Positions 52,447 to 62,341 of a DNA stretch of 64,000 nt are shown one piece after another. Position numbers and translations under genes: made by a program. The DNA comes from Phyllobacterium zundukense. GTDB taxonomy: Bacteria > Pseudomonadota > Alphaproteobacteria > Rhizobiales > Rhizobiaceae. Every line of letters begins with the position of its first letter. The stretch's first letter is position 1. The stretch is taken from NCBI RefSeq assembly GCF_025452195.1, contig NZ_CP104970.1, positions 248,001 through 312,000 of the forward strand. Direction: 5' to 3'. Below the pieces are notes generated by a model that searched no databases, was not told the origin of the DNA, and was given only the letters and a program-made list of their open reading frames with translations.

Positions 52447-53588
52447 CGAGTCACCAGGGCGACGGAGCGGTTATACCAGTTCATCAGCGCGCTGACGGCG
52501 AGGCTGATCGTCAGGAAGGCCAGGATGATGATGGTGACGCCTTCCACCGCCTGCCCGGTATCGCTGATCATCGAATTCACGATGGCGAAAAGATCGGGAT
52601 AGCCAACCGCTACGGCAAGCGAGCTGTTCTTGATCACGCCGAGATATTCGCTGCTCAGCGGCGGAATGATAATCCTGAGCGCCTGCGGTATGATGACCTT
52701 GCGCAGCGTGACGAGCGGGCCAAGGCCCAGCGCCATTGCAGCTTCGCGCTGTCCGGAGGGGACGCCGAGAATGCCAGCCCGAACGATCTCGGCGACGAAG
52801 GCGGAGGTATAGATCGAAAGGCCGATCACCAGCGCCGACAATTCCGGCGTCAACGTTGCGCCGCCCCGGAAATTGAGGCCTTTCAGGACCGGCACATCGG
52901 GCACGGTGGCTTGCCCTGACAGCAAGACCGCGGCGACCGGCAGGCAGATGGCGAGGACCAGGAATATGGGAAGGGACAGCAATCGACCGAACCGAATCTT
53001 GCCCTTGCGCTGCAGCCCAGCTGCGAAGATGAAGGCGATGATGACGACCAGAAGCGTCAACCCGGCGATGCCGACCGCGGTCCCGTCTCCAAACGAGGGA
53101 TAGCGTATGCCTCGGTTGGAAATGAAGAACCCTTCCGCGAGCTTGAAGGCAGCGCGCGGCGCCGGCAGTTGCAGGATCAGCTGGTACCAGAAGACGAGCT
53201 GCAGCAGCACCGGAACATTACGCACGGCCTCGACATAGGCACCGCAGGATTTCGCAAGCAGCAGATTGGGAGACAGCCGAGCGATGCCGATGAAAGCCCC
53301 GACGATGGTGCACACGACTATCACGGCACCCGACACGGTCAGCGTGTTCAAAAGTCCGATCAACAGTGCGCGGGCATAGGTATGCACGCCCGGGATGAAT
53401 TCGATCCAGCTGTTGGCGATCGGCATGCTGACAATGCGCCAGAGGAAGGCGAACCCGGTGGAAACACCTCGGGACTCGAGGTTTCCAAGCGTTGTCGCGA
53501 CCAAGAACCAACCAACGCCCCCGACCGCCATGATCAGGAGCATTTGGATGACGATCGAACTGACTACGTCACGGCTCGTGTATTTCAT
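52443..53588 (-). CDS. Polar amino-acid ABC permease (AapQ-like)
   Basis: A 381-residue permease of the AapQ/BztB type. Marks: RALLIGLLNTLTVSGAVIVV, YVEAVRNVPVLLQLVFWYQL, NRGIRYPS and the coupling loop GVPSGQREAAMALGLGPLVT. The ATG at 53588 starts the conserved domain, though its ribosome-binding site is weak. A longer frame to 53699 overlaps the binding-protein gene and is not used. Confidence 0.9.
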   Translation of the reverse strand: MKYTSRDVVSSIVIQMLLIMAVGGVGWFLVATTLGNLESRGVSTGFAFLWRIVSMPIANSWIEFIPGVHTYARALLIGLLNTLTVSGAVIVVCTIVGAFIGIARLSPNLLLAKSCGAYVEAVRNVPVLLQLVFWYQLILQLPAPRAAFKLAEGFFISNRGIRYPSFGDGTAVGIAGLTLLVVIIAFIFAAGLQRKGKIRFGRLLSLPIFLVLAICLPVAAVLLSGQATVPDVPVLKGLNFRGGATLTPELSALVIGLSIYTSAFVAEIVRAGILGVPSGQREAAMALGLGPLVTLRKVIIPQALRIIIPPLSSEYLGVIKNSSLAVAVGYPDLFAIVNSMISDTGQAVEGVTIIILAFLTISLAVSALMNWYNRSVALVTR

Positions 53589-53623
53589 GTCGCCAGCTTC
53601 GGTGGATCGGGAGAGGGCGGTGA

Positions 53624-53639
53624 CGCGGCGAAGGCCGCG
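53624..53639. promoter_or_regulatory. Intercistronic hairpin
   Basis: CGCGGC and GCCGCG arms around a GAAG tetraloop, in the 64-base gap between the binding protein and the AapQ-like gene. Likely keeps the binding-protein message in excess. Confidence 0.5.
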
Positions 53640-53652
53640 CCAGCCATTCGGC

Positions 53653-54678
53653 TCAACGGAACGGCGGGGAGTATTGCAGACCGCCCTTTGTCCAGACATC
53701 GTTCATGCCGCGATCGACACCCACGATGTTGCGATCCCAGACCTCACCGAAATTGCCGACCTGCTTGATGATCTTCTGGGTGAAGTCGTTCGACAGGCCG
53801 AGGGTCTGGCCGAGTTCGCCCTCTAGACCGAGGAAGCGGCGGACGGCGGGATTTTCCGATGCAAGCGACTTGTCGAGATTCTTGCTGTCGATACCCAGAA
53901 CCTCAGCATTCACCATCGTATAATGCGTCCAGCGAACAATGTCGAACCAGCGCTCGTCACCCTTGCGCACGACGCCCCCCAAAGGCTCCGCGGTGATGCG
54001 TTCCGGGAGGATGAGCAGGTCGTTGCCGGAATCGCCACGCGCTGCCTTCGAGGCCGCGAGGTCCGACGCGTCCGAGACGTAGGCATCGCAGCGGTCGGCG
54101 AGCAGCGCCTTGCGAGCCTCCTCGCCTTCCGAGAAAAGGACGGGCGTGTAGGTCATTTTGTGAAGCGAGAAATATTCCTGAACCGAAAGTTCGGTCGTGC
54201 CGCCAGTCAGCATGCAGAGGCTACCGCCATCGAGTCCCGAAGCATCGGCGATGCCGAGCGACTTCTTCACCATGAAGCCGATGCCATCGTAGTAATAGAC
54301 ATTGGCGAATTGCAGACCGAGCTGGCTTTCCCGGGTCATCGTCCACGTGACGTTTGCATAGACTACGTCGACTTCACCGGACTGGAGCGCAGTGAAACGC
54401 TGTTGCGGCGTAAGCACAACCCATTTGACCTTCTCGGCATCGCCGAGCGTGGCCGCGGCGACCGCTCTGCACTGATCGGCATCGATGCCGCGCATCACGC
54501 CCTGGCTGTCGGGCAACGAGAACCCCGGGCTAACGCCGATGACGCCGCAAGACAGCTGGCCGCGCGCCTTGACGGCGTCGAGCGTCTTCGATGCCGGCGC
54601 TGCCGTTTCCTGCGCCGTCGCCATGCCGGCGCTGGCCATGAAGGCCGCGGCCACGAAGCCCATGATCGAGAACTTCAT
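53653..54678 (-). CDS. Amino-acid ABC substrate-binding protein (AapJ-like)
   Basis: A 341-residue periplasmic protein with a signal peptide (about 1-23, ending MATAQE). Marks: TLDAVKARGQLSCGVIGVSP, MRGIDADQCRAVAAATLGD, QRFTALQSGEVDVVYANVTW and the late NDVWTKGGLQYSPPFR. These match general L-amino-acid binding proteins of rhizobial Aap type. The ATG at 54678 is used; a GTG at 54684 is an alternative, both behind GGGAGGGGG. First gene of an operon that lacks an ATPase. Confidence 0.9.
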   Translation of the reverse strand: MKFSIMGFVAAAFMASAGMATAQETAAPASKTLDAVKARGQLSCGVIGVSPGFSLPDSQGVMRGIDADQCRAVAAATLGDAEKVKWVVLTPQQRFTALQSGEVDVVYANVTWTMTRESQLGLQFANVYYYDGIGFMVKKSLGIADASGLDGGSLCMLTGGTTELSVQEYFSLHKMTYTPVLFSEGEEARKALLADRCDAYVSDASDLAASKAARGDSGNDLLILPERITAEPLGGVVRKGDERWFDIVRWTHYTMVNAEVLGIDSKNLDKSLASENPAVRRFLGLEGELGQTLGLSNDFTQKIIKQVGNFGEVWDRNIVGVDRGMNDVWTKGGLQYSPPFR

Positions 54679-54897
54679 CTTCACTCCCCCTCCCGGATGA
54701 GATCTTCAAAACACTCATTGGATATCAACATAATATTGATCTTGCAACAGAATGTTGATTTCGTTTCTGTTGCCACTGACAATCGAACTGCCGGTTCGAG
54801 GCGGGGCCAATCAGTATCCCAAGAGAAACCGGCCGCTCGGCAGGCGAGTTGTCGTCGAGAAGCATCCGGATTCACGTTCAACGTTCAACTTCCATCA

Positions 54898-55672
54898 TCA
54901 GCCTGACCAATGAAAAGAGGTGGAATTCGCGCCGAATTCGGTTTCAGTCGGGCGCTCGGCCTGCAGGGGGGCCGGGAAGGCGGCGGATAGACGATACTCT
55001 GCAACACCCATGGGCTTGTAGGGCCCCGGCGTAGCGTATTCAACGATGACCTCGCTTTTGTCTTTAAAGAGAATGATGCCAATTCTTGGCGCGTCGGTAA
55101 AATGGCGATCATCGACATAAGAAGGTAGAAGTCCTCTTGCCCGCAAATTCAGGTTTGAAGTCTCGACCTGGAGTTAAAATCACGACGAAACAGCGCAGTC
55201 GCAGTTGGTCGAAGAGGCGATCAACAAAATAGTCCTGGCTGCCGACGAACGAAAAACCCATGTCGAGCTCGAGGATCAGCGCGCGCAAATGCTCAACAAC
55301 AGCCTGCTCAAGCTCCCGCTGCGAAATAGCAGAACCGAGCGGGAGGAAATCGAAGGCGTAGGGATCCCTGATCAGGGCTTGGGCGAGATCGGATTGTGGC
55401 GCTGGCAGCGTTCTTGCGACATTGGTGATGGGCCTTTCCTGCCGAAGGACAAGCCGGTTGCGATCTAATGGGCAAGGACATTGCGGCTCCAGCCGGGCTC
55501 GATGACTTGGCGCAATACCAGAGGCGCTCCTCCGGCCCTTTGACGGCATCGAGAAGCTTGACGCTGTGATCCCAGGGCAGTTGTGCAACAAGCCGCTGCA
55601 CAATTTGTTCATCGGGAACGCCTTGACGAATGCGCGCATATATTTCAGGTTTCGCGGCGAGAGTCCGGTCAT
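54898..55672 (-). pseudogene. YhcG-type (DUF1016) PDDEXK nuclease, decayed
   Basis: Three minus-strand frames carry successive pieces of one protein. They read TGLSPRNLKYMRAFVKAFP, then RLVAQLPWDHSVKLLDAVKG with EERLWYCAK, then FARTLPAPQSDLAQ-like text, LGFSFVGSQDYFVD and LRLRCFVVILTPGRDFKPEF, and finally DKSEVIVEYATPGPYKPMGV with AEYRL. This is the order in YhcG/DUF1016 nucleases, which resemble restriction-type PDDEXK enzymes. At least two frameshifts and the loss of the N-terminal part make it non-functional. It interrupts the series of amino-acid importer genes. Confidence 0.8.
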
Positions 55673-55693
55673 TTCAGGGAAAAGCAGCCCATC

Positions 55694-56473
55694 CTAGGCC
55701 GGCACGGCGTGATTTGGTCTGACAGCGTTTAGAAAGTCCTTAGTCCTCTGCATCATCGGCTTGGTGAAGAACTCGTCTGGAGCAGCCTGCTCAACCACCA
55801 CTCCGCCATCCATGAAGATCACCCGGTCGCTGACCGTACGCGCGAAACTCATTTCGTGCGTCACGATTACCATCGTCACTCCAGTATGTGCTAACGCTTG
55901 GATAACAGACAGGACTTCGCCTACCATCTCAGGGTCAAGCGCCGACGTTGGCTCATCGAAGAGCAACACCTGCGGCTCCATTGCCAAGGCGCGAGCAATG
56001 GCCACGCGTTGTTGTTGGCCGCCAGACAATTGCGACGGATATTTTGACGCATGAGTTTCCAATCCCACTCTTTTTAGTAGCGCGCGTCCATTCTCATGGG
56101 CCTCTGATTTCGGGATCTTCCGGACACGGATCGGCCCAAGAGCGACATTTTGCAGAGCCGTAAGGTGCGGAAACAGGTTGAAGCTTTGGAATACCATGCC
56201 GAGCTTACGATGGGTCTTTGGAGAAACCTTGTCGGGTCCTACTGGAGCTCCTTCGACATGAATCTGGCCGCCTTGATACTTTTCCAGGAGGTTGATGCAT
56301 CGAATTAGCGTAGATTTGCCCGAACCTGACGGTCCAATGATGCAAACAACCTCCCCTTTTTTCACACTGAGGTCCAGATTGTGAAGCACTTCGAAGGCGC
56401 CATAAGCCTTACGCAAACCCTTTATCTCGATCATACAGGGCGTTGCATCCTTTTGGGGAGGGCAAATTGACAT
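55694..56473 (-). CDS. Polar amino-acid ABC ATPase
   Basis: A 259-residue ATPase of the GlnQ/HisP type: Walker [20 protein letters not shown] (Q-loop), [15 protein letters not shown], Walker [13 protein letters not shown] and VTHEMSFA switch. The ATG at 56473 lies close behind AAGGAAG; the family-typical start [12 protein letters not shown] at 56434 lacks a good ribosome-binding site. Serves the permease and binding protein upstream and could also serve the ATPase-less system at 50-54 kb. Confidence 0.9.
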   Translation of the reverse strand: MSICPPQKDATPCMIEIKGLRKAYGAFEVLHNLDLSVKKGEVVCIIGPSGSGKSTLIRCINLLEKYQGGQIHVEGAPVGPDKVSPKTHRKLGMVFQSFNLFPHLTALQNVALGPIRVRKIPKSEAHENGRALLKRVGLETHASKYPSQLSGGQQQRVAIARALAMEPQVLLFDEPTSALDPEMVGEVLSVIQALAHTGVTMVIVTHEMSFARTVSDRVIFMDGGVVVEQAAPDEFFTKPMMQRTKDFLNAVRPNHAVPA

Positions 56474-56477
56474 CACG

Positions 56478-57149
56478 TTATCTTCCTTCGCTCAGTCGGC
56501 GGTTTTCGAAGCGGCTTACGATTTTTACCAGTGGAAGAAGAAGCACGAGGTAGAGCAAGGCCGCGCCGACCAGGGGAGATGGATTGGCAGCCAGCGACTG
56601 GGCCTGCGTTGCCTGTTTGAGGAGATCCGGCATCGCGACGACCGACGCAAGAGCCGTGTCCTTCAGGACGCTAATGGCATTTCCCGTCAAAGGCGGCACT
56701 ACCAGGCGGAAAGCCTGCGGAATGACAACATCTCGCATTGTGTTGAAGAAACCCAATCCTATTGCCGACGCGGCTTCAAATTGGCCTTTCGGAATCGACT
56801 GAAATCCTGCTCGAAATATCTCGGCCGCGTATGCCGCCGCAACGAGCGAAAGCGCAGTTGCCGCCGAGGAAAAAGACGAAAGGCGAACCCCGACAAACGG
56901 AAGCGCGTAGTATATGAGCACCAGCAGCACTAGAAGCGGGATTGATCGGAACACGTCGATGTAGAAAGCTACTGCGATCCGAACGGGTTTGGCTCCATAA
57001 ACACGAAGCAGAGCGAAAGTGAGGCCGAGGACGGAGCTAGCAATTGCACATACGATACCCAACACCACGGTCACAGCTAGGCCGGACAACAGAGCCGGTA
57101 GGCTCGATCGCAGGACGTCGAGATTGAAGAAGGTTTGAACGATGTCCAT
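56478..57149 (-). CDS. Polar amino-acid ABC permease
   Basis: A 223-residue single-gene permease of the HisM/GlnP type with about five membrane segments. Marks: [40 protein letters not shown], and the coupling loop [20 protein letters not shown]. No second permease gene accompanies it, so it probably forms a homodimer. Starts 7 bases after the binding-protein gene; the longer frame to 57221 is not used. Confidence 0.88.
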   Translation of the reverse strand: MDIVQTFFNLDVLRSSLPALLSGLAVTVVLGIVCAIASSVLGLTFALLRVYGAKPVRIAVAFYIDVFRSIPLLVLLVLIYYALPFVGVRLSSFSSAATALSLVAAAYAAEIFRAGFQSIPKGQFEAASAIGLGFFNTMRDVVIPQAFRLVVPPLTGNAISVLKDTALASVVAMPDLLKQATQAQSLAANPSPLVGAALLYLVLLLPLVKIVSRFENRRLSEGR

Positions 57150-57156
57150 CGCCGGA

Positions 57157-57969
57157 TCACTTAACCGCTGGCAAGGGCTTAACGACGACGGTTGAGGAAT
57201 CCGCAGCTGGCTCCGTTCCAAACCATTTCTTGTGCAACGAAGCGAGGAAGCCGTCCGTCTTCATCTCCGAAATCGCGCCATTGATTGCGCCGATATCCGC
57301 AAAATTCTTGTTGAATATTAATGAGTACTGCTCACCCGTTGGGATCCGCGCGACGATATGAAACTGAGGCTTGTCTTTGATGTAGTACGCGATTGCGGGC
57401 ATATCCGCTATGTACGCGTCAACGCGTCCAGCCTGCAAATCCAGGATTGCGGAACTCATGGAGTCGTAGCGATTGATCGTCTCGAAGGAGTATTCTGCTT
57501 CGTTCTTCGTTGCCCAAATATCTGATGTTGCGGCGGACTCCACGGCGACTCGGGTCCCTTTGATGCCGTTTAAGTCTGTCACCGAACTGGTCGCAAGCGT
57601 CGTGACGGACTGGTCAGCATCAAAGTAGGGCTGCGCAAATGCGAGCGACTTTAGTCTTTCATCAGTTATGGTCATCGATGCAATGCCTATCTGGATGCGG
57701 TCAGACAGCAATGCTGGAATAACACCTTCAAACGGAAGGTTTTGGATATCGACGGTTTGGTTGAGCCGCTTCCCCAACTCATTCACGAGTTCTACTTCAA
57801 AGCCAGTATAGCTTCCATCCTTTTCTGCAAACTCCCAAGGCACGTTCCCGATATTTGCACCTACTGTCCAGTCGGCCGCTTTTGCCGCAGAGGTTATCGA
57901 CGCTGATGCCAAAATTGCGATAGCGAGCATACCGCCAAGCAGACGGTTGAAAGAACCATTGATAAACAT
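57157..57969 (-). CDS. Polar amino-acid ABC substrate-binding protein
   Basis: A 270-residue periplasmic binding protein with a signal peptide (about 1-32, ending AAKAAD). Marks: NVPWEFAEKDGSYTGFEVEL, VIPALLSDRIQIGIASMTIT and DLQAGRVDAYIADMPAIAYY. AAGGGGAAACGAG precedes the ATG at 57969. First gene of a three-gene importer operon, divergent from the agmatinase operon. Confidence 0.9.
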   Translation of the reverse strand: MFINGSFNRLLGGMLAIAILASASITSAAKAADWTVGANIGNVPWEFAEKDGSYTGFEVELVNELGKRLNQTVDIQNLPFEGVIPALLSDRIQIGIASMTITDERLKSLAFAQPYFDADQSVTTLATSSVTDLNGIKGTRVAVESAATSDIWATKNEAEYSFETINRYDSMSSAILDLQAGRVDAYIADMPAIAYYIKDKPQFHIVARIPTGEQYSLIFNKNFADIGAINGAISEMKTDGFLASLHKKWFGTEPAADSSTVVVKPLPAVK

Positions 57970-58398
57970 TCTCGTTTCCCCTTGATGCATGTTGACTGCA
58001 TTTCAGGTTCAAGGTTGGCCATGGGACCCTCAAAGTAAATTTTGAATTTTCGTCGCTTACATCGGTTTTTCCAAATGTTGTCATGAACAAGTCCTGACTT
58101 AGGGAGCCCAGTTTTCGAGGGGCGGGGGCAAAAGTAATGCGCCTGGCGCAGTTTACTGGCGAAATGCCAACGGCCACTCACTTATCTCGAATGAAATATG
58201 ACGCGACACATCGACGTTTTTCAAAGTAGAGCGCGAGAATTTTAAATTTACAAGCTGCCGAGGCCAAAGGATACCTAATCAATAGGAGAGCACGAGGACG
58301 TTCAGCCCCGAGCCGACGGAAAGCTTTCGACGATCGCTGCAGGGGGCTACGAGAATGTCAAAAAGTCAATAATTTATGATGAGGATTACATTCGAGCT
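57970..58398. other. Divergent intergenic region
   Basis: About 430 bases between the minus-strand importer and plus-strand ureohydrolase operons. Alternating AT-rich blocks near 58030-58085 and 58215-58260 probably contain both promoters. No clear operator palindrome or small gene was seen, and no regulator gene is adjacent. Confidence 0.35.
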
Positions 58399-59394
58399 AT
58401 GACGTCGCATCAGTTTCACTCCCCCGCAACACCTGACCTCGATGCCCCTCGGTATGCCGAGATTGCAACTTTTCTTCGCGCGCCACTTGCAACTGACCTG
58501 CGGGATGTCGATTTGGGCCTCGTCGGCATCCCGTATGACGGTGGACTGACAAACCGATCCGGGGCGCGGCACGGACCTCGCGAGGTGCGAAATCAATCGT
58601 CCCTAACCCGCAAGTATCACCACGTATCGCGGACGAATCCGTTTGATCTTTGCCGGATTGCGGATCTCGGCGATGTGCCAATGACCAGGGCTCTTAGCGT
58701 AGAAGGGGCGCACGACGACATCAGCGCCTTCTACGATCTGGTTCATGCAGCCAAAATCATTCCGCTCTCCGTGGGGGGCGACCATTCTGTTACCTATCCG
58801 ATCTTTAGGTCGATCGCACGCGAGCGCAAGATTGGAATGGTCCATATCGATGCCCATATGGATCTCTGGGACGAATTTCAAGGATCCAAGTTCAGCCACG
58901 GATCCCCCTTCCGCCGCGCAATCGAGGATGGTCTTCTTGACCCGAAGCGGGTGGTGCAGATCGGCATTCGCGGCGCTCAAAATAATAAGAGCGGCTGGCA
59001 GTATGCGGAAGACCATGGCGTCACGGTGATCTTCATTGAAGAAGTCAACGAGATCGGCGTTGAGAAAGTGCTGGAGAAGGCGCGCGCCGTAGTCGGCGAG
59101 GGTGAAGCCTACCTGTCATTTGACATCGACAGCGTCGATCCGGTCTTTGCGCCTGGCACGGGAACACCAGAGATCGGTGGGATCACTACGATCCAGGCCC
59201 AGGCACTAATACGGGGTCTGGATGGCCTGAACCTGATAGGTGCCGACCTCGTCGAGATCTCGCCACCGTTCGACCAAACGGGTGGCACCTCCCTGGTGGG
59301 CGCCTCACTTCTCTATGAGATCGCGTGCATTCTTTCGAATGGTATTGCCAAGCGCAAATGCGCTTTAAACGACCTCATGCAGACTGCATCATAA
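58399..59394 (+). CDS. Agmatinase/arginase-family ureohydrolase
   Basis: A 331-residue enzyme with the two-manganese ureohydrolase site: GGDHSVTYP (His), HIDAHMDLWD (Asp-x-His-x-Asp) and SFDIDSVDPVFAPGTGTPE (Asp-x-Asp). It splits the guanidino group of agmatine, guanidinobutyrate or a relative to urea and an amine. The length and the GVPYDGG-like LVGIPYDGGLTNRSGARHGP favour the agmatinase/guanidinobutyrase branch over arginase. Next to a PLP enzyme and an Occ-like importer, so the substrate is probably an imported guanidino compound. Confidence 0.88.
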   Translation: MTSHQFHSPATPDLDAPRYAEIATFLRAPLATDLRDVDLGLVGIPYDGGLTNRSGARHGPREVRNQSSLTRKYHHVSRTNPFDLCRIADLGDVPMTRALSVEGAHDDISAFYDLVHAAKIIPLSVGGDHSVTYPIFRSIARERKIGMVHIDAHMDLWDEFQGSKFSHGSPFRRAIEDGLLDPKRVVQIGIRGAQNNKSGWQYAEDHGVTVIFIEEVNEIGVEKVLEKARAVVGEGEAYLSFDIDSVDPVFAPGTGTPEIGGITTIQAQALIRGLDGLNLIGADLVEISPPFDQTGGTSLVGASLLYEIACILSNGIAKRKCALNDLMQTAS

Positions 59395-59404
59395 AGAGAC
59401 AAAA

Positions 59405-60658
59405 ATGTTAAATTCCACGCCACCTCTAGTGATCGACGCAATACGAGAGCAGTTCTTCGGCCTCGATCAGGGCTGGATCCTTATGGATAACGCTGGCGGG
59501 TCCCAGATCCTCAGGTCTGGGGTCGCCAGGATCAACGATTTCTTTCGCACGGCATATGTACAGCATGGAGGGAGCTACGCTCTTTCCATGGAAGCTGAAG
59601 CTCGTCTCTGGAACGCGCGCGAAGCCATGGCGCTCATGATGAACGCACACCGACCGGAGGAAATCATCTTCGCTGGCTCATCGACCGTGGCGCTTGCCAA
59701 TCTTGCGCAGGGCCTCCGAAAAAGTTTCCTGCCTGGCGACGAGATCATCCTTACCAGCGCTGACCACGAGAGCAATGCGACATGCTGGGACCGGCTTACG
59801 GAATTTGGCGTGGTCATCAAAACCTGGTCATTCAGCCGAGAGAGCACGGAATTCGATCTGGAGGATCTAAGAGCTCTCCTGAGTGACAGGACGCGACTGG
59901 TATGCATACACCACGCATCCAATATCTTCGGTTTGACAAACCCGGTGCGCGATATTGCTGACATCGTGCACTCGGCTGGTGCTAAGTTGTGTGTCGACGG
60001 AGTAGCATTCGCACCACATCGAGCTATCGACGTGCAGGCGCTCGATGCTGATTACTATGTCTTCAGCGCTTACAAGGCTTACGGTCCTCACTGCGGCGTT
60101 CTGTATGGCAAGCACGACCTCCTCTTGGAACTAGACTCTATCTACCACCACTATTACGGAAAAGCTGACATTCCTTTCAAAATGGAGCCAGGTGATCCCA
60201 ACTATGAGCTGACCGCCTCATTGCCAGCGATCCCGGACTACCTTTGTTCTCTCGGGGCAACGGGAGCTGAACTAGAAAGAAGAGTCGCCCTTGAAAAGGG
60301 CTTTGAAGCGATTACCCAACATGAGAACAGCTTGTTGAGCAGACTATTCGCTTTCCTAACCGCACATCCGGCCGTTCGAATTATCGGCACACAACAGAAC
60401 TGGAACTCCGGTCGACTGCCCATCGTCTCGTTTCGCGTGCGCGATGTGCACGCTGAGCAGATATGTCTCGCAATGGATAAACAACGGATCGCGATCCGTT
60501 GGGGCAAGTTTGCCGCGAACCGCATTTTCGATCGGCTGGACATTAATGATAACGGCGGGATCGTTCGGATATCGCTGGCACATTACAACACCTTGGAGGA
60601 GGTAGATCGACTCACCGCCGCTTTGGCAGGCGCCATCGAGGATCTGCATCGCCGCTAA
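59405..60658 (+). CDS. Cysteine-desulfurase-like class V aminotransferase
   Basis: A 417-residue fold-type I PLP enzyme of the cysteine-desulfurase-like subgroup. Marks: GWILMDNAGGSQILRSGVAR, IFAGSSTVALANLAQG, LTSADHESNATCWDRL, KLCVDGVAFAPHRAIDVQAL and the Schiff-base lysine in VFSAYKAYGPHCGVLYG. The desulfurase active-site cysteine loop is not obvious, so it more likely catalyses elimination, racemisation or transamination. Starts 10 bases after the ureohydrolase stop. Confidence 0.82.
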   Translation: MLNSTPPLVIDAIREQFFGLDQGWILMDNAGGSQILRSGVARINDFFRTAYVQHGGSYALSMEAEARLWNAREAMALMMNAHRPEEIIFAGSSTVALANLAQGLRKSFLPGDEIILTSADHESNATCWDRLTEFGVVIKTWSFSRESTEFDLEDLRALLSDRTRLVCIHHASNIFGLTNPVRDIADIVHSAGAKLCVDGVAFAPHRAIDVQALDADYYVFSAYKAYGPHCGVLYGKHDLLLELDSIYHHYYGKADIPFKMEPGDPNYELTASLPAIPDYLCSLGATGAELERRVALEKGFEAITQHENSLLSRLFAFLTAHPAVRIIGTQQNWNSGRLPIVSFRVRDVHAEQICLAMDKQRIAIRWGKFAANRIFDRLDINDNGGIVRISLAHYNTLEEVDRLTAALAGAIEDLHRR

Positions 60659-60751
60659 CCTCTTGTGTGGTCAGCTTGCCTGCACGCCATGTTCACTACA
60701 AGCCGTTCTGTCACAGAGCGACAAATCCAACGATAGCCAACAAGGGAAACC

Positions 60752-61525
60752 ATGAACGACAAAACCGATGCAATTCAAGTGAGCGAAATTCGGAAAAGCT
60801 TCGGTTCCATAGAGGTCTTGAAGGGTATTTCGTTGAGCGCGCGCGAGGGGGATGTAGTCGCTGTTATCGGTGGGTCCGGCTCCGGTAAATCCACCCTGCT
60901 TCGTTGTATCAACATGCTCGAACTTCCTAATTCTGGGTCGGTGACTATCCAGGGCGAGACCATCGCGATGCAAGATGACGGTGCAGGTGGGATCGTGCCA
61001 GCGGACCGCAAGCAGATCGAGCGCATGAGATCCCGGCTCGCCATGGTTTTTCAGAGTTTCAACCTTTGGCAGCACATGACAGTGCTGGAAAATGTTATCG
61101 AGGCCCCAATCCACGTGCTTGGCGTGAAGCGCGATGAGGCGATCTTTCGAGCTGAGGAGCTCCTGAGAAGAGTAGGCTTGTATGAAAAGCGCGCCAGCTA
61201 TCCCGCCTACCTCTCCGGCGGACAGCAACAACGGGCCGCCATCGCCCGCGCTCTCGCAGTAAAGCCATATGCAATGTTGTTTGATGAGCCAACCTCAGCA
61301 CTGGACCCGGAACTGGTAGGGGAGGTCCTGATGGTCATTGGCGATCTCGTGAAAGAAAAGCGGACAATGATCTTAGTCACCCATGAAATGAAGTTCGCTC
61401 GCAACGTCGCGAGCCATGTTGTCTTCCTCGCGAACGGAAATATCGTCGAGCAAGGCCCCCCGGAGCAGATCTTCGAGGCTCCCGAAACGGACCAGTTGAA
61501 GAGGTTTATCAGCTCGATCCACTAA
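60752..61525 (+). CDS. Polar amino-acid ABC ATPase (Occ/Noc/His type)
   Basis: A 257-residue ATPase: Walker A GGSGSGKST, QSFNLWQHMTVLENVIEAP (typical of opine and histidine-type importers), [15 protein letters not shown], Walker [14 protein letters not shown] and VTHEMKFA. First gene of an ATPase, binding protein, permease, permease order like occP-T-Q-M of octopine regions. AAGGGAAA precedes the ATG. Confidence 0.92.
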   Translation: MNDKTDAIQVSEIRKSFGSIEVLKGISLSAREGDVVAVIGGSGSGKSTLLRCINMLELPNSGSVTIQGETIAMQDDGAGGIVPADRKQIERMRSRLAMVFQSFNLWQHMTVLENVIEAPIHVLGVKRDEAIFRAEELLRRVGLYEKRASYPAYLSGGQQQRAAIARALAVKPYAMLFDEPTSALDPELVGEVLMVIGDLVKEKRTMILVTHEMKFARNVASHVVFLANGNIVEQGPPEQIFEAPETDQLKRFISSIH

Positions 61526-61552
61526 ATAAACAAAACTACAGAGGAGGAACAA

Positions 61553-62332
61553 ATGAGATTTATGAGCAGCCTCGCGATGGCAGCGATTACGACAACACTG
61601 CTTGTAGGCGCAGCCAGCGCTGAACAAGTACACGTCGGATTTGCCGCCGAACCCTACCCCCCCTTTAGCTCCCCCGACGCCTCAGGAAACTGGTCTGGAT
61701 GGGAGGTCGAATTCATGAATGCCATGTGCGACGCGGCGAAACTCGACTGCGTCATTACTCCCATCGCCTGGGATGGAATCATCCCGGCTTTGACAGGCGG
61801 CAAGATCGACATGATCGTTGGATCGATGACGATCACAAAGGAACGGAAAAAGTCGATCGACTTTTCCGACAAGTACTACAGTGCCCCTCCTGGTATTGTT
61901 GGAGCCAAGGACCTCAAATTCGACGCGACGCCTGGAACTCTTGCTGGGAAGGTAATAGGCGTACAGGTCGGATCGATACATTATGCCTACGCGCATAAGC
62001 ACTATGAGCCTGCTGGCGCAACAATACGGGACTATCCCACACAGGACGAAGCCAACAATGATCTACTCGCCGGCCGCATCGACGCGACCGAAATGGACCG
62101 GATTGCAATATCGACTTTCTTGAAGACCGAGCAGGGGGCGGCCTGCTGCGAACTGAAGGGGATGGTCGAGTTCGATCCAGAAGTGCTTGGCGAAGGCGTC
62201 GGAGTTGGCCTGCGAAAGGGTGACAAAGAGCTGAAGTCGAAGGTCAATGCGGCAATCGCGGAAATCCGAAAGAACGGAACCTACGACGCGCTGTCTAAGA
62301 AGTATTTCGACTTCGATATATACGGCGGCTGA
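61553..62332 (+). CDS. Polar amino-acid ABC substrate-binding protein (OccT/NocT-like)
   Basis: A 259-residue periplasmic protein with a signal peptide (about 1-23, ending GAASAEQ). Marks: VGFAAEPYPPFSSPDASGNW, AWDGIIPALTGGKIDMIVGS, MTITKERKKSIDFSDKYY and GIVGAKD. The pattern fits lysine/arginine/ornithine- or opine-binding proteins. GAGGAGG precedes the ATG. A hairpin follows. Confidence 0.9.
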   Translation: MRFMSSLAMAAITTTLLVGAASAEQVHVGFAAEPYPPFSSPDASGNWSGWEVEFMNAMCDAAKLDCVITPIAWDGIIPALTGGKIDMIVGSMTITKERKKSIDFSDKYYSAPPGIVGAKDLKFDATPGTLAGKVIGVQVGSIHYAYAHKHYEPAGATIRDYPTQDEANNDLLAGRIDATEMDRIAISTFLKTEQGAACCELKGMVEFDPEVLGEGVGVGLRKGDKELKSKVNAAIAEIRKNGTYDALSKKYFDFDIYGG

Positions 62333-62341
62333 GACTTGGCA

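Noticed and set aside
53923..54906. A 327-codon plus-strand open frame
   Set aside because: Antisense to the AapJ-like gene, rich in Arg/His, with no family pattern.
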